Assembly: GCA_025922795.1 (NCBI GenBank)
Contig: JAICHC010000021.1
Coordinates: forward strand, 1 to 12,467
DNA from: Candidatus Binatia bacterium
GTDB lineage: Bacteria; Desulfobacterota_B; Binatia; UBA9968
Length of the DNA stretch: 12,467 nt
Direction of reading: 5' to 3'
In this document: positions 6,936 to 12,467 of the stretch, one piece after another
Layout: each line of letters opens with the position of its first letter
Numbering within the stretch: the first letter of the stretch is position 1
The notes under the pieces: model-generated
Database searches by the model: none
What the model was told of the DNA's origin: nothing
What the model saw: only the letters and a program-made list of their open reading frames with translations
Position numbers and translations under genes: made by a program

Positions 6936-7787
6936 CGGCTGCCGGAGAATCGTAGATCTCCCGTAAGCTCGAAATCGTTTGGCTCTTTGCCGGCGCGTCG
7001 AGAACCAATGAGCCGCCGGAGAGCCCCAGAAGCCGCGCGGAATAGCGTAACGCGTGCTGCAGGTTGTGAGAGCTGAACAGAAACGTGATGCGGCCTTTCT
7101 CCATCAGACCGGCGAAAAGCGTCATGATCTCCTCGGCGGCCTTGGGGTCGAGGCTCGCCACCGGCTCATCCGCGATAACGACGCGCGGCGACTGCATGAG
7201 CGCCCGGGCGATCGCCACCCGTTGGGACTGGCCGCCCGAGAGCCGATCGGCGCGGCGACCCGCACAATCCGCCATTCCGACCAACTCGAGACAGTGAAGA
7301 GCCCGTTCTCTCTCGATGCTCGGGGCGATCTGATGCCACCAGCCACTGATGCCGGTCAGGGACAGCGCGCCTGGAGGACGTTGGAGAGCACCGATAGCCG
7401 TCCGACCAGGTTGTGTTGTTGGAATACAAAGCCCACCCTGGCGCGAAACTCCCTCAGCCTCCGAGGCGGCAACGTCGAAAGCACCTCGCCGAAAAGGCAC
7501 GCGCTGCCTTCATCGATCGGCGCCAGGCCGACACAGCAACGCAACAACGTCGATTTCCCCGCTCCGTTGCAGCCGATGAGAGCCACGGCCTCACCCTTGG
7601 GGACTGCAAAGCTGATATCGTCGAGAACCTTGCCGTTCGGGTCATAGCTCTTGCTCAACCCGATCGCCGCTACATCGATGCTTGGAAACGGGCCGGTAAC
7701 GGCGGCATCAGGAAGTTCGTTACCGATCGGACGACGCGCTCGGAGAACCGCGCCGGATAGCAGCGCCATCGCGCTTATGCCGCTCAT
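6928..7787 (-). pseudogene. phnC: Phosphonate ABC transporter ATPase with a single-base frameshift
   Basis: Two overlapping frames together encode one PhnC. The upstream frame gives a 36-residue extension, then the ATPase core with Walker A GCNGAGKST (72-80) and Q-loop VFQQ (121-124), and reads to a premature TGA at 7356-7358 after SVLSNVLQARCP. The downstream frame continues the family at once with ALSLTGISGWW, the signature LSGGQSQ (183-189), Walker B VVIADE (203-208) and the H-loop His241. Adding one C at the + strand CC 7370-7371 restores NVLQGALSLTGISGWW, matching the PhnC pattern NVLHGAL, and yields a 286-residue protein of nearly normal length. I see no slippery heptamer, so programmed frameshifting is unlikely. 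It is a recent inactivating mutation or a sequencing error. The start at 7787 overlaps the phnD stop by one base (TGATG), with GGAGG at 7794-7798. Confidence 0.88.
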
Positions 7788-8728
7788 CAATTGCCTCCGA
7801 CAAATTGCGCGTACTGCGTGTGGCCGATGGTTGCATCCATGGCGCGGATATAGTCGTAATCCCGTTCTTCGATGCGCGTGAGAAACTTCATGCCTTTGTA
7901 TTTCTGGGTGTCTTTGCCGGTCAAAATCGCTTTGATCAGCTCTTGTGACCGGTTGAGAAAAGCCTGACGAACCGTCTCGACGATTTTTTTGTCGACGTGC
8001 GCGCCGGCCAGCAATGGATCGTTAGGCAGGTCGGGGCCGCGCGAGATCACTCGGAACGCCGCGGGCTCCAATGGCTTTTCTTTATCGCGCAGCACGAGAA
8101 AGTAGCTATAGGTCATGCCGAAGGCCGCAACGTCGCCGCGTTTTAGCGCTTCCCAACCCACGTTGGTGGCGACGTGCTGCGCCTGAATATCTTTGAGAGG
8201 GTCGAGTCCGTCGTCCTTCAGGAGTTGCATGGGCGCGAGATGCTTGGACGTGGAGCCGACGTCGCCGAACGCGACTTTTTTGCGCTTGAGATCCTTGACG
8301 CCGGTGATGCCGCTGTCGGCCATGGTCACCAGCGCCGCAAAGTAATCCGGCCTCGAGAAGCCGATGATCGGGTAGGCGTTCGTGCGCGCACGAAAAATGA
8401 TGTACTCGGCCGGTCCGGTGAGCACCAGATCGATCTTCCGCGACTTGAGCGCTTCGACCGCCGCGGTGCGATTGCTCACGGGGAAGAACTTGATGTCGAG
8501 GCCGCTCGCGGCGCCCAGGACCTTTTGAAACGCGCCATACTCGGCGTGGAGTTCTTCGAGCCCGACGATGTCGGTCACCGCAAGGCGGACGCTCTCCTGC
8601 GCGCACAGCGCGCGCGCAAGCAACAGGCTGGCGCATATTAGAGCGACTGCCAGAACAACTTGAAACCGCAAACGGCGCAACCCTCGCAGAGCCGCTGCAC
8701 CGTCTTGGACGTTAAAGCATGAATCCAT
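7787..8728 (-). CDS. phnD: Phosphate/phosphite/phosphonate ABC transporter substrate-binding protein
   Basis: A 313-residue PhnD-family periplasmic binding protein. An arginine-rich N-terminus leads into a hydrophobic stretch at about 22-39 and probable signal cleavage after ALCA (43/44). The mature part shows PhnD features: VRLAVTDIVG at the first strand, AVEALKSRKIDLVLTGPAEYI, and DLKRKKVAFGDVGSTSKHLAPMQLLKDDGLDPLKDI, where the GSTS loop contacts the phosphonate or phosphate group. The ATG at 8728 is used because AAGGAGG (8734-8740) precedes it; an upstream in-frame start at 8785 would add 19 residues and spoil the signal peptide. It is the first gene of phnD-phnC-phnE-phnA and is divergent from the polyphosphate kinase 2 gene. 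The 258-base shared upstream region has a TAAAAT-like -10 on the - strand at 8804-8809 but no matching -35, so the promoter is unresolved, and I found no obvious Pho box. Confidence 0.9.
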   Translation of the reverse strand: MDSCFNVQDGAAALRGLRRLRFQVVLAVALICASLLLARALCAQESVRLAVTDIVGLEELHAEYGAFQKVLGAASGLDIKFFPVSNRTAAVEALKSRKIDLVLTGPAEYIIFRARTNAYPIIGFSRPDYFAALVTMADSGITGVKDLKRKKVAFGDVGSTSKHLAPMQLLKDDGLDPLKDIQAQHVATNVGWEALKRGDVAAFGMTYSYFLVLRDKEKPLEPAAFRVISRGPDLPNDPLLAGAHVDKKIVETVRQAFLNRSQELIKAILTGKDTQKYKGMKFLTRIEERDYDYIRAMDATIGHTQYAQFVGGN

Positions 8729-8986
8729 AGGATCCTCCTTTGGCAAGTTTTTCTGAAAACCATTGAAACCGCTGAGAGTTAACAAAATGTGACGGGGAGG
8801 CGAATTTTAGATGAACGGATGCAGAGCGGGGAGAGTTCACCCGTTAGATGGTTTCTGCGGCCGGCCATGCGAGAGGCGCTGTCAAGGCACCTGATTGCAA
8901 AAGCTGGCGCTACCCCAACATCTTAAGCTAAGTTTCCGGAAGCGAGCTCGTTTGAACTCGAATGAAAACACCATGAAAGGGCCTTT

Positions 8987-9862
8987 ATGAAGATCGACTC
9001 CGAGGATTTTCGCGTGGGTGAGGGGAAAAACGTCGTGCTCAAGAAGTGGCCAACGAAGTTGAAGCCCTATTACAAGACGGGCAAGCAACTGAAGAAACTC
9101 CTTCAAGACCGCATCGAAAAAATGAGCGATCTGCAAGCCGTGCTTTACGCCTCGAATCGCTACGCGGTGTTGCTGATCTTTCAGTCCATGGATGCCGCCG
9201 GCAAGGACAGCGCCATCAAACATGTGATGTCCGGGGTCAATCCTCAAGGTTGTCAGGTTTTTAGCTTCAAGCATCCAAGCGCGGAAGAGTTGGACCACGA
9301 CTTTTTGTGGCGCACAACTCGCTCCTTGCCGGAGCGCGGCCGGATCGGCATCTTCAATCGCTCCTATTATGAGGAAGTTCTGATCGTCAAGGTTCATCCT
9401 GAGTTGCTCGAAGCCGAGGGGGTTCCGGACGCCGCAAGGGGCCAAAAGTTGTGGAAACAGCGCTACCGATCGATTTGCGATTTGGAGGCGCACCTTCATC
9501 GCAACGGCACTCGGATCGTGAAATTTTTTCTCCACCTCTCCGAGGAAGAACAGCGCCTGCGCTTCCTTGCGCGCATCGACGAGCCGGACAAGAACTGGAA
9601 GTTCAGCCGCGGGGATGTGGAAGAGAGAAAGTTTTGGAAAAATTATATGAAGGCCTACGAGGACTGTCTCAGCGCCACCAGCACCAGCGAGTCCCCCTGG
9701 TACGTCGTACCGGCGGACGACAAGAAGAACGCCCGGCTGATCATATCGCAAATTCTTCTGGACACACTCCGGCAACTAAAACTCGAATACCCAAGAATTA
9801 CCGACGAGCAACAGAAGGAACTACGTGCCATACGGAAGCTGCTCGCAAGTAGGTCCGCCTAG
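8987..9862 (+). CDS. Polyphosphate kinase 2 family protein, class III-like
   Basis: A 291-residue cytoplasmic kinase of the PPK2 family, which moves phosphate between inorganic polyphosphate and nucleotides. The Walker A region is [18 protein letters not shown] (66-83); the lid and Walker B region contains [16 protein letters not shown] (117-132). FNRSYYEE is the form I associate with class III enzymes, which phosphorylate AMP and ADP, as opposed to the FDRSWYN form of class [21 protein letters not shown] and [17 protein letters not shown] also match the family. Ser67 stands where most relatives have glycine in the Walker A loop. The ATG at 8987 has GAAAGGG (8975-8981) upstream. It is divergent from the phosphonate operon. 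A shared role in phosphorus economy is attractive but is inference. Confidence 0.92.
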   Translation: MKIDSEDFRVGEGKNVVLKKWPTKLKPYYKTGKQLKKLLQDRIEKMSDLQAVLYASNRYAVLLIFQSMDAAGKDSAIKHVMSGVNPQGCQVFSFKHPSAEELDHDFLWRTTRSLPERGRIGIFNRSYYEEVLIVKVHPELLEAEGVPDAARGQKLWKQRYRSICDLEAHLHRNGTRIVKFFLHLSEEEQRLRFLARIDEPDKNWKFSRGDVEERKFWKNYMKAYEDCLSATSTSESPWYVVPADDKKNARLIISQILLDTLRQLKLEYPRITDEQQKELRAIRKLLASRSA

Positions 9863-10258
9863 GTCGTGTTCAGTGGGAAATTCGACTGAAATGACAATGC
9901 GCCGGAACGGCCAACCAAGTTGCAACCACAATCGCCCGGAAACCCGAGTGATCTGCCAGACGTGACCGGGGAGAAAATGACGGCTCCACTGCCGTGCTTT
10001 GCCGGTAGGAGATTGAATTTTTAGGAATATTCTCGGCGCAAGTGTGAAGCCCAGGAATGCATCATTGCAAGACCTGATCTTCGATCCGCTCTTGACCCAT
10101 AGACCCACTTCTGCACCTTGATCTAGATTCCGACAGAGTCTCTTGCATGCGCCGCTCGTTATCAGCGATGCGGCTTCCTTGTTTCGTTCACCCGTATTTC
10201 TATAATTAATCGTCTGTACCCATACCGGCCGCACAGGCGCGATTACTCGGAGACGGTC
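9863..10258. other. 396-base stretch with no convincing gene
   Basis: Between the PPK2 stop and the radical SAM start I find no gene I can support. The - strand is open from 10486 to 9821 across this stretch, but its ends lie antisense to two clear genes, it has no ribosome binding site at its start, and the product matches nothing I know. The part from about 9870 to 9960 contains direct echoes (CGGAA- and AAGTT-type words) that faintly recall the ends of IS21-like elements. That is not strong enough to call. The last 80 bases hold the promoter of the radical SAM gene. Confidence 0.5.
10179..10206 (+). promoter_or_regulatory. Sigma-70-like promoter of the radical SAM gene
   Basis: A perfect TATAAT lies at 10201-10206, with TTGTTT at 10179-10184 as a weak -35 and a 16-base spacer. 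In this GC-rich setting an exact -10 hexamer is unlikely by chance at such a position. Transcription would begin near 10213, giving a leader of about 46 bases before the ATG at 10259. Confidence 0.5.
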
Positions 10259-11755
10259 ATGAATATACTCCTTCTTTCGATGCCGGATTCCTCTGAGCAT
10301 ACACCGAGCGTCAGCATGCGGATGCCGAACGGCGCACTCGGTTCCCTCGCAGGAAATGTCGACCCGCACCATCGGATCGCTGTTGCCGATCTCATATTGG
10401 TTGCGAAACGTATCCGAGCAACCGTCGAAGAGCTCATGGAAAAAACCCAGCCGGATTTGGTGGGCCTCTCGGTGATGACCTTCCAACGGAAGACCGCTAA
10501 AGCAATCATCGGGCTAGTGCGCTCGCTTCGGCCGAATGTGCGCGTTGTCGTGGGCGGCTATGACCCGAGCATGGCGCCCGAAGCCTATACCGAGGATTCG
10601 GCCGATTTCGTCGATTTTGTCGTGCGCGGCGAAGGCGAGACCACTTTCCGCGAGTTGTTACGCGCCCTCGAATCGGAAAATGGCTATGAGCGAATCTTAG
10701 GTTTGTCCTTTCGGGAGCACGGGCGGTTTCGACACAATCCCGATCGCCCGGTGAACCAACTTAACACCGGCGAGATTCGGCTGCCGAACCGCAACGCCCG
10801 CGTTCTCCGCGGCTACACGATGCTTGGCCGCCAGGTGGATGTCGTCGAGACTTCCCGCGGTTGTACGTTCGATTGCAGCTTCTGTTCAATTATCGCGATG
10901 CGTGGTCGCCAATTTTACACTTATTCGCTCGATCGGGTATTGGCGGACATCCGCGACGCCCGCGATCACGGCGCACGAGCGATTTTCTTAATCGATGACA
11001 ACATCACCCTGAACGTGCGGCGCTTCGAAGTCCTTTGCCAGGCGATTATCAACGCAGGGCTAAATTGCGTGGATTACATCGTGCAGGCGATGACTTCAGC
11101 GATCGCCAACCATAGTCAGACACTCGTGCCGCTGATGCGCAAAGCGGGTTTTCGGTACGTTTTCCTCGGTATCGAGAACATCCTGGAGTCTGATTTAAAC
11201 TTGCTGCGCGCCGGTTCCAAGAACGCGCGGCGTGAAAACGGGCGCAAGGCTGGCAACGCCACACTCGAGGCGATCGCCGCCCTGCACCGGAACAAGATGT
11301 TTGTCGTCGGCGGCCTGATTGTCGGCAATCCCTCCGATACGCGCGAGGCCGTGGAGGCTAATCTTGAATTCGCGCGGCGATACGTCGATTGGCCCTATAT
11401 CCAGCATCCCACGCCTTATCCTCGCACGCCGATGACCCAAGACTTTCGCGCGCGCGGCCTGATCATCGACGATCAGCCGGAAAACTACGACGGAACAACC
11501 GCCGTCGTGCGAGGCGATCACTTACCGGCCGAAGAGATCGAATTTTTGAGATGGCGTGCGGAGCGCTGGATGAAAGTTCGTCACTTGCGGCCGGTCTTCT
11601 CTCACAGCCCGCTGTTCGTCATGCGCAATGGCGCAAAAATGCTCGCCCATACCTTTCGCGGAGTGACCTTAAAGACCCTGTTGGGCCTCGAAGATGAACG
11701 CACAGCTTTCGCGCGCTACCGCGCAATCCGTCGGGCGGAGCGAGTGTATGTTTGA
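10259..11755 (+). CDS. Radical SAM protein with N-terminal B12-binding-type domain
   Basis: A 498-residue cytoplasmic enzyme. Residues 1 to about 145 resemble a cobalamin-binding Rossmann domain, including PDLVGLSVMTFQ, VRVVVGGYDPS and DFVVRGEGETTFREL. The radical SAM barrel follows, with Cys202, Cys206 and Cys209 in CTFDCSFC holding the 4Fe-4S cluster that cleaves S-adenosylmethionine, then YVFLGIEN and GGLIVGNPSD as later barrel strands. The C-terminal 100 residues (from about HLPAEEIEFLRWRAERW) form an extra helical module. The classical DxHxxG cobalamin motif is absent; the corresponding region reads VDPHHRIAVADL, so cobalamin may be bound without a histidine ligand or not at all. The family includes methyltransferases and hopanoid or chlorophyll-pathway enzymes; the substrate here is unknown. 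GGAG at 10249-10252 supports the ATG. It stands as a single gene with its own promoter. Confidence 0.88.
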   Translation: MNILLLSMPDSSEHTPSVSMRMPNGALGSLAGNVDPHHRIAVADLILVAKRIRATVEELMEKTQPDLVGLSVMTFQRKTAKAIIGLVRSLRPNVRVVVGGYDPSMAPEAYTEDSADFVDFVVRGEGETTFRELLRALESENGYERILGLSFREHGRFRHNPDRPVNQLNTGEIRLPNRNARVLRGYTMLGRQVDVVETSRGCTFDCSFCSIIAMRGRQFYTYSLDRVLADIRDARDHGARAIFLIDDNITLNVRRFEVLCQAIINAGLNCVDYIVQAMTSAIANHSQTLVPLMRKAGFRYVFLGIENILESDLNLLRAGSKNARRENGRKAGNATLEAIAALHRNKMFVVGGLIVGNPSDTREAVEANLEFARRYVDWPYIQHPTPYPRTPMTQDFRARGLIIDDQPENYDGTTAVVRGDHLPAEEIEFLRWRAERWMKVRHLRPVFSHSPLFVMRNGAKMLAHTFRGVTLKTLLGLEDERTAFARYRAIRRAERVYV

Positions 11756-11867
11756 CAAGTTGCTCTTCAGGAATGTCGCGCGCCCACAGATGTCGCATTC
11801 AGTAGTTGTTTAAGATATCCAGGCACGACCCCCAATCAGACGCTTCGAGCTGCCTGGAACCACGCCG

Positions 11868-11892
11868 AAGCGGCGAGTTTCTCAGGCCGCTT
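11868..11892 (+). terminator. Stable hairpin downstream of the radical SAM gene
   Basis: AAGCGGC (11868-11874) pairs with GCCGCTT (11886-11892), and inside it GAG (11875-11877) pairs with CTC (11881-11883) around a TTT loop, leaving a two-base bulge. This GC-rich ten-pair stem lies 112 bases after the radical SAM stop and 33 bases before the next start. The T run behind it is weak (TTACAGCTTT). A further inverted repeat, CCAGGCA at 11819-11825 and TGCCTGG at 11851-11857, lies just upstream. Either could end the transcript or act in the leader of the next gene. Confidence 0.35.
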
Positions 11893-11925
11893 ACAGCTTT
11901 CGGAAGAGTTGCTAAGCTACATTGG

Positions 11926-12467
11926 ATGAAGCGTTGGAAATCGCGGCTGCCCGCTCTGGTCGACCGAGCAGACAAGTTTTCCGACAGCGTCCGCTCGCGC
12001 CTGAGGAAAATCACCGGTTCTAACAATCCTCTGATGATCCTTCCTTATTTGGGTTACGGCACCGCGGACAAGTTCCTGTTTGCCGGTAGAGTATTGGAGG
12101 ACGAAGGATTTACCCCGGGCAGCAGCGCCGATCGTACCTGGCGCAATCTCGTCAACATGTACAGGCGCTTTGAATCCGACGAAGTGCCGGGAGCTCGAAT
12201 ACTCGCCCGCTTCCAGGGAAGCGAAAACGAAGTGACGACCGATGACGAGGGCTATTTTAGTTTCGAAATTCAACCGGTCCGACGCTTGCACTCCCACGGG
12301 TGGCACCAAGTTGAATTGGAGCTGTTGGACCCGCCGTCGCCCAAAGACGATCCGGTGCGCGCGACCGCTCGAGTGCTGGTGCCTTCCGCAAACGCCAGAT
12401 TCGGTATCATCAGCGACATCGACGATACCGTAATATCGAGCAACGTCGTCAACAAGTTAAAAATGAT
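11926..12467 (+). CDS. App1-family phosphatidate phosphatase-like protein (N-terminal part)
   Basis: The frame is open from ATG 11926 to the window end, giving 180 residues and two further bases. The N-terminal domain shows NPLMILPYLGYGTADK, a FLFAGRVLEDEG strand, TWRNLVNMYRRFESDEVPGA, and TDDEGYFSFEI, a beta-sandwich arrangement typical of bacterial App1/DUF2183 proteins. The catalytic HAD-like domain then begins with FGIISDIDDTVISSNV, in which Asp164-x-Asp166-x-Thr168 is the DxDxT phosphatase motif. Yeast App1 removes phosphate from phosphatidic acid; bacterial relatives are little studied and the substrate is unproven. There is no signal peptide. The ribosome site is poor (GGAAGAG at 11902-11908 is too far), but no better in-frame start is visible and homology begins near residue 2. 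The rest of the catalytic domain lies beyond the window. Confidence 0.87.
   Translation, partial: MKRWKSRLPALVDRADKFSDSVRSRLRKITGSNNPLMILPYLGYGTADKFLFAGRVLEDEGFTPGSSADRTWRNLVNMYRRFESDEVPGARILARFQGSENEVTTDDEGYFSFEIQPVRRLHSHGWHQVELELLDPPSPKDDPVRATARVLVPSANARFGIISDIDDTVISSNVVNKLKM

Noticed and set aside
6438..7076. 212-codon + strand frame rich in charged residues
   Set aside because: Antisense to phnE and phnC, low-complexity composition, no family resemblance.
7356..7375. Programmed ribosomal frameshift in phnC
   Set aside because: No slippery heptamer or stimulatory structure is visible, and PhnC is not a family known to use recoding; a single-base deletion explains the data.
8882..9775. 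297-codon frame on the - strand opposite ppk2
   Set aside because: It is wholly antisense to a clear polyphosphate kinase 2 gene, has no recognisable motif and arises from that gene's codon bias.
8987..9862. Thought that ppk2 belongs to the phosphonate operon
   Set aside because: It is on the opposite strand and separated by a 258-base divergent region; only a thematic link to phosphorus can be claimed.
1..12467. CRISPR array, phage or defence system, toxin-antitoxin pair
   Set aside because: No regularly spaced repeats, integrase, transposase, nuclease or small toxin-antitoxin gene pair was found on either strand.

Overview
The window reads as chromosomal DNA of an uncultured, moderately GC-rich Gram-negative bacterium. 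Signal peptides, ABC importers with periplasmic binding proteins and MmgE/PrpD, NIPSNAP and VOC catabolic genes fit a soil or water heterotroph of proteobacterial type or a nearby lineage. The sequence alone does not fix the phylum. I see no rRNA, tRNA, CRISPR array or intact mobile element.

Region 1 (1-3394, + strand) is a small-molecule catabolism cluster. It holds the C-terminus of a TcuA-like FAD dehydrogenase, a periplasmic family-1 solute-binding protein, an MmgE/PrpD-family protein and, after a terminator-like hairpin, a NIPSNAP protein. A carboxylic acid would be captured, oxidised and then hydrated or decarboxylated. The substrate is unknown; tricarballylate-like acids are one guess.

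Region 2 (3579-5408) is a divergent pair. A type I extradiol ring-cleavage dioxygenase (- strand) keeps all its metal and catalytic residues. A stand-alone metallo-beta-lactamase-fold protein (+ strand) has the exact metal-ligand spacing of flavodiiron proteins. A palindrome lies in their shared upstream region.

Region 3 (5460-8728) is a - strand operon, phnD-phnC-phnE-phnA, for phosphonate import and, by active-site residues, phosphonoacetate hydrolysis. It looks damaged twice. phnC has a one-base frameshift that a single inserted base repairs exactly. phnA is cut off before its second metal-binding half, at a junction with the 5' end of an unrelated + strand membrane-protein gene that has its own ribosome binding site. 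This junction is the most notable feature of the window: a rearrangement breakpoint or an assembly chimera.

Region 4 (8987-12467, + strand) holds a class III-type polyphosphate kinase 2, a 396-base stretch with no convincing gene, a B12-binding-type radical SAM protein behind a good sigma-70-like promoter, and the start of an App1-type phosphatidate phosphatase that runs off the end. These look like independent units. No wholly new multi-gene system is evident.
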